The notes beneath the pieces were generated by a model. The model was not told where the DNA came from. It ran no database searches and worked only from the letters and a program-made list of their open reading frames with translations. Both the position numbers and the translations under genes were made by a program. Shown here one piece after another: positions 48,588-58,328 of a DNA stretch of 64,000 bases (position 1 is the stretch's first letter; each line of letters begins with the position of its first letter). Source of the DNA: Candidatus Endonucleibacter sp. (ex Gigantidas childressi). GTDB taxonomy: Bacteria > Pseudomonadota > Gammaproteobacteria > Pseudomonadales > Endozoicomonadaceae. The stretch covers positions 248,001 to 312,000 of the forward strand of contig JASXSU010000002.1 in assembly GCA_030674875.1 (NCBI GenBank), written 5' to 3'.

Positions 48588-50405
48588 CTAAATAATAGTA
48601 TGAATATTTCTTATTCTTTGTAATATTTTATTCTCTGACGCCTTTAGCATATCCGCATCTGTTAATACACCTTCAATAGGTTTAGTAAAATAATTATCAC
48701 CAAACATTAAAATAAAGTCTTTTGAAAAACCTTTACTGTAAATTAACTTTAATATTTCATCATCGGTCATCAAAGGATCGTCTTGTTGCATGTGATTAAT
48801 TACAAGCATTAAATGAATTAACTCCAATGTTGCAATTTGATCTTCTGTTTCAACAGAAATAGCACGTGTTAAGTTATGCTCTTCGTTACTTCTTATACTG
48901 TCTATTATGCCGGCTATAAATGCAGTTGTTTTAACACCATGATTAAGGTGCGTAAAAGTACCATTATGCTGTAAGACATTATGACTCCTGTCGAAACTAT
49001 TGATATCTTTTTTATCTGATTCAGACAATAATTTAAACTCATCAATTAATTTCAACATTGCTAGACATGTGCCAGTTCTACCTTCTCCAGCACCACACGA
49101 TATCATTACTGTTTTAGGTCTATTCTTAGTTGTTGACCTACTGTTTTTTAGATTATTAAGTATGATTTCGTAATGTTCAAGTCGTGGATAGGCAAAATCT
49201 ATAATCGGTAATGATTTCACTTGTGTAAGACGATATTGGTTATTGCCAGAACAATTTTTTATTTGTTCTAACTTTTCTTTATTGTCAGAAAATGGAATTA
49301 AAAGGATCAATGAATCAACATTCTGATAGACAAAGTCCAATGGATTCTTGTGCTCTGATTTATCTTCAGGATCACAAAAAGAAGATGAGCATCCAATTAC
49401 ATTAATAGAACCATCCTTCGTTAAAAATGTGCGTTTGTTTTTGAAGTCGCATTGATCAAAAGATTCAAGAAACTCATCTTGAGTTTTAGGTTGCGTTTTT
49501 TTATAATAAGATTCCGATAACGTTTTTTCTACTTGAGGTGTTAGTGCATCTTTATTGACTATGTCAATATATGATTCTCCATCGAGGTCAGGGGCATAAA
49601 ATGTGACATGATCATTATTGCCATCCATAAAGATATCCTTAAAATAGGATAACTCTTTATATAAGTGAGTAGCCTTTCCTGATGATGTTTTTTCAACTAT
49701 GATATCGCAATTAAACTTACTTATTAACATACGCATACCTGCTGTCATATGCGTCATATCAAGTCCCTGGATATCTATTTTTTCTAATGTGCTAAAAGTA
49801 TAAAGACACTCAGGAAAAGCTGAGAATTTATTACCTATAATCTCAACTTCACGTAGTGATTTTATATGTGTAATTGCTGATGGTAAAGTAGTCAAATCTA
49901 GAAAATTTAGATTTATAGTCTCGTCATTATTTTCAAACGCATGTATCATCAACTCTTGAGCTTTTATTCTTTTCTCGTCACTACCAGCTTGTTCAACCCA
50001 TTCATTTAGCTCTCTATAGAAGCATGAGGTTTGTTCATCAGTAATATCATTTTTAATACTTGGTGATATTTCTTCACAGTCAAGATCATACGTTTCTCCA
50101 GTGTATATTAAGTCCGCTATTTTTTTTGCGCAATCCTCTGGTTTTTTATCATATGACGATAACAGGTTTTTTTTATTTTTTTTGGACATTCTAATAAAAG
50201 AACATAACCTGTTTAAGATTTGAATATCTGTCATGTTATTATTTTCTAAAGAATATTTAAATTTATTACTTATTTGATCCGAATAACTAATAACTGTTCT
50301 ATTCTTGAACTTGCCTGTTGTGAGTGTATCTGGCTTAACATTTGGTTCATCACTCATTTTAGACTGTAAACATAATAAAAGATTAGTTTGGAGCTCTGTT
50401 TTCAT
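48588..50405 (-). CDS. LRR plus protein tyrosine phosphatase, effector-like
   Basis: 605 residues. Residues ~130-215 resemble the cap and leucine-rich repeats of IpaH/SspH-type effectors: LNEWVEQAGSDEKRIKAQEL, then LDLTTLPSAITHIKSLREVE and AFPECLYTFSTLEKIDIQG. Residues ~320-555 form a tyrosine-phosphatase-like domain; the P-loop CGAGEGRT supplies the nucleophile C437 and R443, with ETEDQIATLELI as a possible Q-loop. No NEL ubiquitin-ligase domain is seen. No Sec signal; it probably needs a specialised secretion route. The substrate is unknown. AGGAT precedes ATG 50405. AT-rich and alone between two ~580-bp direct repeats. Confidence 0.75.
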   Translation of the reverse strand: MKTELQTNLLLCLQSKMSDEPNVKPDTLTTGKFKNRTVISYSDQISNKFKYSLENNNMTDIQILNRLCSFIRMSKKNKKNLLSSYDKKPEDCAKKIADLIYTGETYDLDCEEISPSIKNDITDEQTSCFYRELNEWVEQAGSDEKRIKAQELMIHAFENNDETINLNFLDLTTLPSAITHIKSLREVEIIGNKFSAFPECLYTFSTLEKIDIQGLDMTHMTAGMRMLISKFNCDIIVEKTSSGKATHLYKELSYFKDIFMDGNNDHVTFYAPDLDGESYIDIVNKDALTPQVEKTLSESYYKKTQPKTQDEFLESFDQCDFKNKRTFLTKDGSINVIGCSSSFCDPEDKSEHKNPLDFVYQNVDSLILLIPFSDNKEKLEQIKNCSGNNQYRLTQVKSLPIIDFAYPRLEHYEIILNNLKNSRSTTKNRPKTVMISCGAGEGRTGTCLAMLKLIDEFKLLSESDKKDINSFDRSHNVLQHNGTFTHLNHGVKTTAFIAGIIDSIRSNEEHNLTRAISVETEDQIATLELIHLMLVINHMQQDDPLMTDDEILKLIYSKGFSKDFILMFGDNYFTKPIEGVLTDADMLKASENKILQRIRNIHTII

Positions 50406-50528
50406 AATTTTATCCTAATAAAAAACGGGTATGGGATCATAAAACAAACACAGTAGATTCTTGTAGGAATATAGGGTTAATGTATATGTTTTATTTCTTT
50501 GCTGATATTATATTTGCTATGTGTAATG

Positions 50529-50768
50529 ACTAGTACGGGACAAAAACCTGAAGACCTTGATGTTCAAGTCATAATTTAGCAAGACGTGACTCTCAGACAA
50601 GGTAACCTGCATGGTCTTTTACCCCAGAATAGGTTATGGTTGTTGAACATGAAAGACACCAGTTCATTGACCAAGAAGCTTAAGGCTCATCTACCCCTGC
50701 ATCAAGCTAGGATCACCTTCATCGCACCGTTTGTAATGGCCTTACTGCGTAGCCGTTCCACTAATTTG
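50529..50768 (+). mobile_element. IS4-like left-end fragment
   Basis: TAGTACGGGACAAAAACCTG onward reads the transposase N-terminus (NRLWLLNMKDTSSLTKKLKA). It breaks off at CCACTAATTTGG. Confidence 0.7.
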
Positions 50769-50770
50769 GT

Positions 50771-51044
50771 GGGTTCTGGTCTGTCGGCATTTTTTCGTTT
50801 TTCTGGTAATACATTACCAGGCTGCACCCAGCGTTGTAGCGCTCTTTCTCACAGGCTTTCGACTGACGAGCCCCATCGTTAACTGTTTGTTTGATCAAGC
50901 TGACTACATTCTGTCGATCCGGAGGGGCGATAAATCATCCTCCGAGAGACCAGTATCACGCGCTAATTGACCGACTGACACGTTATTGGGCGGCATCATT
51001 TTCTGGATTATGGACTCTTTTAACGTTGTGGAGTAGCGTGCCAT
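50771..51044 (-). pseudogene. IS3-type OrfA N-terminal fragment
   Basis: From ATG 51044: MARYSTTLKESIIQKMMPPN then VSVGQLARDTGLSEDDL, the helix-turn-helix start of IS3-family OrfA proteins, followed by a stop and degraded sequence. Confidence 0.6.
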
Positions 51045-51210
51045 TGATCGCTCACTGACCCACTGTTTAGGTTGGAAAAAATCAGTAGAGCCGACAACTA
51101 TGCTGGCACAGGGGGAGCTATGATCATGGAGCTCTTGTCTATAATGAGAATTACCGTGATCGGTTTAAAATAGATCATCTGTTCTAAAAGTCTTCACTTT
51201 GGGTTGGAAA

Positions 51211-52390
51211 TTAATTGTTTATTCTAATTCTCGCGAGCATTTTTACTAGGCTCTCTCCATTATCTGGCACTGGTGTGCAGTGAATATTTATCTTGTTCTT
51301 ACGTATAAAGTCATCCATGGAACCAAAAAAAAACTCCTCGAATCCACCCTTTATCTTATATTTAGGAATAATAAAATTTTCCATAATATACATATGTGTT
51401 TTGCAGTTATACAAATTAGTGTGACAAAACTTTTGCATACTCTTAGCTAGCTCTCTTTCTGTAGGGAAATTAGCTCTAGCAGCATGGTTTTTATCTCTGT
51501 CGTGCATATAAGGCCAAAGCACTGTTGCATCATGTATGCTTTTTTTCTTGTTTATTTCCATAAGTGGGTGCTCAGCATGCATATGACTGACTATGTTATC
51601 CCATATCTCTGAAGTATAATTACACACGGGCAAAAGACATATAAACTTGTTCGGTATAGGAGCTTCCTGATAATTAAGGTTTAGAACACTGTTATCCAGT
51701 ATCACTAACATATTAATCATTACGTCATCATCAACAGAGACATGATTTTCATTAGCATCAAGATCTGTTGGTTTTTCATTACCTGTATGTAAGCATATAT
51801 TATCTATAACTGAGTTCAGAAACAAACGTTTTACCTCACCTGCTTTACCTTGCTTACTAGAATAAAAGTACTGTTTTAACTTACACATCAACTTTAATAA
51901 ATCACGGCGTCTATATAGTTCGCAATCTTTATTGATTTCATCTTTGATAGTAATAAACTTCTGCCCATCAACAAAACCTGCATGTTTATTTTTATCATTA
52001 CACCCCAACACCAAAGGTAAAGGTGACGGCTAAAGGTAAAGGTAAAGGTAAAGGTAAAGGTAAAGGTAAAGGTAAAGGTAAAGGTAAAGGTAAAGGTAAA
52101 TCAAGGTTGTCTTTATTTAATTCGGATTCAAAAGCGATTATTATTTCTTTCCTACTAAAACAACATAAAAAATTAGTCTCGTCACATCCACTAATTGTAG
52201 AAAAATATTCCACATGCCAATTAGTACCATTGAATAATGACAAAGGTAATTTAAAAACTTCTCCCTCCCCTGCAAACATGATTTTATTATTTTTGAAGTA
52301 AGATATGTTAAATTCTTCTGCACCTATGTACCCTGAAAATAAAAAGGCAACACAATAAAATAATAAGGATGGAAAGCTACAAGTTTTCAT
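51211..52390 (-). pseudogene. Secreted protein with Leu-Pro repeat, frameshifted in the repeat
   Basis: Two overlapping frames appear to be one gene. 52390-51998 has a signal peptide (LLFYCVAFLFSGYIGAEE), a Cys-containing domain, then a Leu-Pro repeat, and ends just after it. 52014-51211 continues with 267 codons; read upstream, its frame also gives PSPLPLVLGC, so the repeat spans both frames and an indel has shifted it. The second part has ICLLPVCNYTSEIWDNIV then SHMHAEH, a C2H2-finger-like spacing, and further Cys/His. No family recognised. It may be dead or length-variable. Confidence 0.65.
52029..52100. repeat. Hexanucleotide tandem repeat (GGTAAA), about 12 units
   Basis: TAAAGGTAAAGG repeated without error from about 52033 to 52099; next to it the irregular GGTGACGGC where the frame changes. 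Confidence 0.92.
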
Positions 52391-52550
52391 ATGTTAACTG
52401 GTTCCCACGCTCCTGCATGGGAGTACATACGGAAGTGAATGAAAAAAACTTTAACGATTCCAATAAAACATTCACCTTTTCAGTTAGTGTAAAAACATGA
52501 ATTATGTGGTGCTCGGTTAAAATAAAAAAGTGCGGATTCTGGATTGGTTA

Positions 52551-53132
52551 TTTTGTAGCAGTTTCTACCCATTAATTAGGCTTCGTGTGCATTCCCACGC
52601 TGGAGCGTGGGAACGAGAAAATATAGATTCGATGGCGACTAGAACCTGTGTGAACGATCCAGCAGAAAGAACATCCCCATAACCAAATGTAGTTATTGTG
52701 ACTGGATTACTCGATTCATTAAATTTTATAAATTGATAAGTACGATCATCATTTGCGATTACTGCGATTACTGCGCTCTGCGGATACACGACATCGCCAT
52801 GTGTGTGGTCAGCTGCAAAATAGATACGCTACCGCCCAAAGGTTGTACCACTGTCTTTTATTGGCAGTGGGCAGCATAGTCCTCGATAGCTATAACTGAA
52901 TTTTTGTGAGTAGGATAAAAGTACTCTATATGTAGTGCTTTGTCTAGAACAAGGAGAGTTAATGGCATTACAGGCTATGAGTCGTCTGGACTCATTGCTC
53001 AACAGGGAGAAAGATTAATCATGTGGGGTTGTTGATTGCCCTTACCAGCCCCAATTGTCACTACTCGTAGGCTATGATACGTAAATTTAGTTGATTCTTC
53101 AGGCTTTATAATCACAAATAAGGGTTGACTAT
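52551..53132. repeat. ~580-bp direct repeat, right copy, with potassium-channel fragment
   Basis: Nearly identical to 47972-48553. The channel fragment at 52565-52789 reads TITTFGYGDV, so one filter-flanking residue differs between copies. Confidence 0.85.
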
Positions 53133-53379
53133 ATGGCTGACGGCAATAATGCCTTTTAGAATATAAGGTAAAACGACAGTATATTTTATAATTCTACAGC
53201 TAAGGATAGTAATAGTATGTTTATCCTCACTCTCCTTGACAGTGTGAGCTTGCGGACTGCTGCCACGCCATAAGTATCTATTCTGTGTAGAGTTTAGGGC
53301 ATTTCACACGGTGCTTACGCACACCTTCTGACGTTTTGGCCTTTTATGCTTCACGTCTACAGATGATATATTCATCTAA
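53133..53379. other. Spacer without recognised gene
   Basis: Nothing identified between the repeat and the pckA relic. Confidence 0.4.
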
Positions 53380-53523
53380 TTACACATCGTAATCAACCCG
53401 ACCGTTGGCATCCACTACCACATTCTCAAGCAGTGCATCACGACGGATCGCATTGAAAATATCAGGCTCGTTTTCTTGGCTCAGGTTGATGCATTTGAAG
53501 CGACGGTTTATTTTCTGACGAAA
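53380..53523 (-). pseudogene. pckA: Phosphoenolpyruvate carboxykinase (ATP) fragment
   Basis: Minus strand: [20 protein letters not shown] then [18 protein letters not shown] matches the central part of ATP-dependent PckA ([20 protein letters not shown] in the family). Only ~48 codons remain. Confidence 0.7.
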
Positions 53524-53650
53524 TCTGATATTATTCTTCTTAAGTTAGGTGGGCATATTGCCTATTCATAAGTGGTGTTACATTAGCTTTGGTGTCCTTT
53601 GGCTTGATTTCATGCACTTAGGACTAAAATCGGCGGAGCATGCTTAAATT

Positions 53651-53857
53651 ATGCGCGATCTCATAAAGCTTTTTGCTATCTTCATGCTGCTCTATGGTAT
53701 CTATGGTGCTTGTGTTGGTCGAATATTCGTCAATGCTTCATTCTCATGGCATAAATATTGCCGAGAAGACACCCCCATTCAATTTTGGATATCATGTATA
53801 TGCTACATTTTTGTGGGCAGTGTTATGTATTATATGATGGCACACAATTATGGCTGA
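53651..53857 (+). CDS. Hypothetical small membrane protein
   Basis: 68 residues with two hydrophobic helices (LIKLFAIFMLLYGIYGACVG and FWISCICYIFVGSVMYYMM) joined by a polar loop. GGAG lies ~12 bases before the ATG, rather far. No family recognised; possibly a real small gene, possibly chance, as it sits among relics. Confidence 0.4.
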   Translation: MRDLIKLFAIFMLLYGIYGACVGRIFVNASFSWHKYCREDTPIQFWISCICYIFVGSVMYYMMAHNYG

Positions 53858-54152
53858 GATGGGTGGTGAGATACAGACAACACCTAAGGCAGATTCAGCC
53901 CCGCAGTACATAACCGTTTAATCTATGATAACGGCAGTATGATCCTCCATTCACTGAATAGGCGTTTTGAAGTTTAGCTTTTTACTCGCTCGGTTATTCA
54001 ACGGAACAATCACTGCTTTAAACTGGCAGATTGGTGGTGTCTTTTTTTTATTTGATGTGTTAGTCCATTTCCCTGTCTTTTCACTGTGTCATACTAGCGA
54101 AGTTTGCTAGCATGAAACGCATTTTCTGCTGTAAATACCCTAAGGTTATCTG

Positions 54153-54324
54153 GTGACAATTTCTTACCAAAAATCGGTACTGATCCACTACACCATGAAA
54201 AATGATCAAGGCGAAGTCTTGGACAGCTCCATAGGCCATTCCCCATTGGCCTACCTGCAGACAGGCCTGTCAGAAAGATTAACAAACAATCTGTCCGGTG
54301 CGGTGAGGAACATCAAGGTTATCT
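54153..54324 (+). pseudogene. FKBP-type (SlyD-like) peptidyl-prolyl isomerase fragment
   Basis: VLIHYTMKNDQGEVLDSSIG then SPLAYLQTG is the start of SlyD/FkpB-like isomerases (HYTLKND.GEVLDSS). It ends early at TGA 54322 and lacks the rest of the fold. Confidence 0.65.
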
Positions 54325-54500
54325 GAAACAGCAATGGAGACAGGAAATTTCCACCGCTCAGGGAACTGAATGCATTTTTCCATGTCAAACCTTTACTTAT
54401 CGTAAAAACATCACGGGGTTAAGGCTATGGATACCGCTGTAGGTACTGTTGTCAAAAAGTAGCAGTCGTAGTAGTAAAAGTAGCAGTCGTAGTAGTTTGG

Positions 54501-54863
54501 ATGGAGGGGGGGGAAGCCATCCCTACCGCAATCAATAATCAGCCAGGTGCCACTGGAAAGTGCAGTTTTTTTGCCTCTTTGCTCGTTATTGTTATGGCGC
54601 TCAAGCATTTGTTTTCTCTGCGAAAAAGAGCCCAATCCAGAACACCGTTGGCGCAACACAGTCTTAAAGTCGTCATTGTCGGTGCAGGGCCGATTGGTTT
54701 CTCGACAGCCATTCAAATCAAGTTAAAAACGCCTGATGCAAACGTTGTCATGTTTGAAAAATACCAGGACTACGCAAGAAGCCATGTACTGCAAATCGAT
54801 CCCCACTGTTTCAATGCCTGCCAACTGAAGAGTCAGCATCTTGATGTTGTCAATAAGGTTTGA
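54501..54863 (+). pseudogene. FAD-dependent oxidoreductase N-terminal fragment
   Basis: LKVVIVGAGPIGFSTAIQIK is a classic FAD-binding Rossmann motif, followed by NVVMFEKYQDYARSHVLQID, as in flavoprotein monooxygenases. Only ~75 residues of the domain remain before the stop. The part before LRKRAQ is probably not original. Confidence 0.6.
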
Positions 54864-54979
54864 TGAAGGCTCATGCTAAAAGATTTAGGAAGTGAGCTGG
54901 AGGGCACTCTCTTATTCTGGTTATCTAATACCTGTGATTTTACTCCTTTTTCGCCTAGATTCTTTCTTCTTGAAGGGCC

Positions 54980-55713
54980 AGATTCAAATCTGCAGTGCAT
55001 CACTTGACTAGGCCGAAGAAATGGCCAGCTGAAGGCAAGCTCCTACCCTTTTCTCCGACAAGAGATGAAGTGATGACGATAACTTACCAACAACTGACTT
55101 ACGAACAACGATGCCAGATTTCCGCACTAAAGAAAATCGGTTGCAGCCAAAGGGATATAGCGGAGATCGTTACACCAGACAGCCCACGGTAGCCGTGAGT
55201 TGGCAAGGAATACTGGCGAACATGGATATAGGCAAGCACAAGGCCGAACAGATAGCCGGCGTACAGAGTTGGCTATGGCGAGTAGAATGACGCCAAAAAT
55301 GATCGAGGTGATTGAATCAAAGATGAGTGTAGAGTGGATCCCAGAGCAGATTTCAGATTGGTTGCTGAATGATCAGGAACGACTGATTATACCCGTCACC
55401 TTTCAATCTGCTACGTTGTTGGCTGCGCTCGCTCACCCAGATCACCTTCTACTCGTCGACTCATGGGGCTTCGCTTACTTGCCGCCTAGTAGCAACTTGA
55501 AATCCTTTGGGTATAAATGAGAACACCAATGGCTTGCTACGACAATATTTTCCAAAGAATACAGACTTCAAGAAAGTCGGTCATATAGAGGTGAAGCGAG
55601 CATTGATGCGGCTTAATTCTCGGCCAAGAAAAGATTTGAATTTCAAACTGATAATGGGTGAACACAGGGCTGCGTTGGCAGCTTAAGCTGTGATGCACTT
55701 GGAATTTGAATCT
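54980..55713 (+). mobile_element. IS30-like (type 1) element, internally deleted
   Basis: Ends AGATTCAAATCTGCAGTGCA and, inverted, AGATTCAAATTCCAAGTGCA. The transposase starts MTITYQQLTYEQRCQISALK (HTH follows), continues after frameshifts with MTPKMIEVIESKMSVEWIPE and, past a 124-bp element, NGLLRQ-like C-terminus. The DDE core is lost. Confidence 0.8.
55390..55513. repeat. 124-bp palindromic element, type A, in an IS30
   Basis: TACCCGTCACCTTTCAATCT to CTTGAAATCCTTTGGGTA with flanking TA. Confidence 0.92.
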
Positions 55714-55734
55714 GCTCCATTGAATGTGTGCATA

Positions 55735-55840
55735 AGTGATAAATGAGCTAACCCCCATGAGCCTATGAGTAGTAGGTGATTGAGGTGACTGGAGTGAGTG
55801 AGAGTGGTAAGACATCTCACATTTTTAATGGAAAATGGTA
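55735..55840. repeat. Palindromic repeat remnant
   Basis: CCCATGAGCCTATGAGTAGT then AGGTGATTGAGGTGACTGGA is the type B core; the ends are worn. Confidence 0.45.
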
Positions 55841-55886
55841 TATTAACAAATGCGTTAGTTATTCCGAGAAGGAGCTATACTGCTCA

Positions 55887-56588
55887 TTACAAAAGCTCAT
55901 GCTTGGTTAGATCTCCATTCCAAAGCCGATAAGAATGATCCATCTGTCCTGCTAGTTGCATATCATGTGTTACCACAATAAAGCTGGTTGTTAACTCTTT
56001 GCTTAAAGATGTCATCAAATCATGAATTTTATTTGCCGTATGAAGATCTAGATTACCCGTTGGCTCATCCATTAGCACCAAGTCAGGCGTAGTAACCAAG
56101 GCTCTTGCAATAGCAACTCGTTGGCGCTCTCCACCTGATAGCTCAGAAGGCTTATGGTTGGCGCGGCTAGACAAGCCCACTGCAGCCAGTATTTCATCGG
56201 ACTGTTGGGCGGCCTTCTTTATTGATACTTCTTTTCGAAGCAATAATGGCATTGCTACATTTTCACGGGCTGAAAACTCCGGTAGCAGATGATGGAATTG
56301 ATAAACAAAACCCAAATGCCGATTACGCATCATATCTTTTTTAGAGTCACTAAGTTGAGCAATATCCATACCGCAAATGCTAACACTACCGGATGTTGGT
56401 TTATCCAGCCCTGCAAGTAATTGTAGTAATGTACTTTTGCCTGAGCCAGAAGCCCCTACAATAGCCACTCGTTCAGATGGTAATATGGAAAAGTTAAGAT
56501 TACTGAGGACTTTCAACTGTCCAGGGCCTTCATCATACCATTTTGCCAACGAACTACACTCAAGCACAGGAGCGTTAATATTACTCAT
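55887..56588 (-). CDS. lolD: Lipoprotein-releasing ABC transporter ATP-binding protein LolD
   Basis: 233 residues, full length. Walker [10 protein letters not shown], signature [15 protein letters not shown], Walker [14 protein letters not shown]-loop THDMQL. LolD powers extraction of outer-membrane lipoproteins from the inner membrane with LolC/LolE. Its start overlaps the end of the upstream lolC/E frame by eight bases, so the two are translationally coupled. Confidence 0.96.
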   Translation of the reverse strand: MSNINAPVLECSSLAKWYDEGPGQLKVLSNLNFSILPSERVAIVGASGSGKSTLLQLLAGLDKPTSGSVSICGMDIAQLSDSKKDMMRNRHLGFVYQFHHLLPEFSARENVAMPLLLRKEVSIKKAAQQSDEILAAVGLSSRANHKPSELSGGERQRVAIARALVTTPDLVLMDEPTGNLDLHTANKIHDLMTSLSKELTTSFIVVTHDMQLAGQMDHSYRLWNGDLTKHELL

Positions 56589-57825
56589 AGCGCAAGGCCT
56601 CCACAGGCTGAACTCTAGAAGCTTTCCAGGCGGGATAAAGGGTGGCTAAAAAACTCATTACCAACCCTGATACACTAATAACGATAACGTCTTGCCATAT
56701 GAGATGTGAAGGCAAGTAACTAATAAAGTACACATCCGGACTCAGAAAATGAGTGTCAAAAACAGCCTCAATCCAACTAACTATCTCCGGTACATTCAAT
56801 GCGGCTATTACTCCAAATAATACTCCCGCAAACGTACCAGTAATTCCTATTAGTGAGCCCTGTACCATAAATATCCCCATAATTGTTCTGGGGCTGGCAC
56901 CGAAAGTTCTTAAAATAGCAATATCACCTTGTTTGTCAGTTACAACCATTACTAGAGTAGATACAATATTAAAAGCGGCCACGGCAACAATTAGTATTAA
57001 TAAAAGTCCTACCATTGTTTTTTCCATTTGAATTGCTTGAAAAAGACGTCCATGGGTGTGAGTCCAGTCTTGTACGTAATAACGTCCAGGCAATTGCATA
57101 GCCACATCCCAAGCCAGTTTGGGTGCCTCGAACAGATCTCTCATTTTCAAACGAATACCTGAAGCTCCCTCAGTTACTCGCATTAATCTGGCAGCATCTT
57201 TAATATGGATATAGGCTAGGTTACTATCAAGATCAGCTCCCACGGAAAAAATACCTGCAACACGAAAACGTTTTAGGCGAGGAAAAACACCGGCAAGATT
57301 AATGTTAGCCTCGGGCAAAACCAGAGCAACTTTATCACCAATACCAACTCCTAGAGCTTGAGCCAGCGACCCACCAATAACCATATCAAACTCACCAGGC
57401 TTGAGATCTTCAAGTACTCCCTTAACCATGTGGTCGTTAATAATAGAAACATTTTTTTCATAAACAGGATCAATGCCGTAAACCATAACCCCCTGTACTT
57501 CACCCCTATTAACCAGCATACCCTGAGCATTAATAAACGGCGCAGCGTCTTCAACGCCTGGCACTTCAGGAATGGTTTTTAACATATCTTGCCAACCGTT
57601 CAGCCCCCCTTGGGTAGAGGTAATGGTTGCATGGGCCACCATGCCCAGAATCCTTTGCTTCAATTCACGGTCAAAACCATTCATGACCGAGAGAACGATT
57701 ATTAACACACAAACACCCAACGTTAAACCAAGTATTGAGGTAGCAGAAATGAAGGAAATAAAGTGATTCCTTCTTTTGGCACGGGTATAGCGTAACCCGA
57801 TAAATAAAGGTATGGGTTTGAACAT
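56581..57825 (-). CDS. lolC: Lipoprotein-releasing system permease LolC/LolE
   Basis: 414 residues. One N-terminal membrane segment ([20 protein letters not shown]), a large periplasmic domain, then three C-terminal segments of the FtsX type. The start [20 protein letters not shown], followed by SFISATS, is typical of LolC/E. Only one permease lies with lolD here; no second permease gene follows lolD, so the complex may use two copies of this one or a permease encoded elsewhere. Confidence 0.93.
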   Translation of the reverse strand: MFKPIPLFIGLRYTRAKRRNHFISFISATSILGLTLGVCVLIIVLSVMNGFDRELKQRILGMVAHATITSTQGGLNGWQDMLKTIPEVPGVEDAAPFINAQGMLVNRGEVQGVMVYGIDPVYEKNVSIINDHMVKGVLEDLKPGEFDMVIGGSLAQALGVGIGDKVALVLPEANINLAGVFPRLKRFRVAGIFSVGADLDSNLAYIHIKDAARLMRVTEGASGIRLKMRDLFEAPKLAWDVAMQLPGRYYVQDWTHTHGRLFQAIQMEKTMVGLLLILIVAVAAFNIVSTLVMVVTDKQGDIAILRTFGASPRTIMGIFMVQGSLIGITGTFAGVLFGVIAALNVPEIVSWIEAVFDTHFLSPDVYFISYLPSHLIWQDVIVISVSGLVMSFLATLYPAWKASRVQPVEALRYE

Positions 57826-57863
57826 AGAGTTGTATTCGTCGCTTTAAGTGCTGATAGCTATAA

Positions 57864-57986
57864 TACCCGACCTTGAAGTTACTACTTTGTTGTCAGCATT
57901 CGATCACCACCGTCACTTAGTATGCTTAAGTGTCTGTGGCCTCGCCAACTTGCCGCCGCGTAGCGCAACCTCAAATCTTTTGGATA
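57864..57986. repeat. 124-bp family palindromic element, diverged
   Basis: TACCCGACCTTGAAGTTACT to CTCAAATCTTTTGGATA, middle GCCGCGTAGCG; similar to the copy at 872-989. Confidence 0.6.
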
Positions 57987-58039
57987 CGTATCGTTCACCT
58001 GCAAGAGTTTGGCTTCAGGCCATTATCCACCTACTCTAA

Positions 58040-58328
58040 AAGGCTTTGAGTATAAAAAGAATGTTTGTCAGTATACCATAAAACCTACTAGCACTAGTTA
58101 CTATTAAAGATGAAAGAAAGGTTAAGCAAGGAAAACTCAATTAGACATGAGTAGTAGGTGAGCAGAGTGAAGAGTAGCCTGCGCAACTTACATATCCAAT
58201 GATCACTGGTATAAGAAGCTTATGTGGCGTTGTGCTCTTGTGCTGTTGCCACTTACTAGTACCTATAATTACGTTGACTATAAAGTTAAAAAGTATTGAC
58301 GAGTCTGTTTCTGAAAAGAACATTATAA
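58040..58328. other. Spacer downstream of rlmKL
   Basis: No gene. Contains AGTAGTAGGTGAGCAGAGTG, a worn repeat core. Confidence 0.4.

Noticed and set aside
52023-52301. Plus-strand frame starting with a Gly-Lys repeat
   Set aside because: Antisense reading of the GGTAAA tract within the Leu-Pro repeat gene; no ribosome site.
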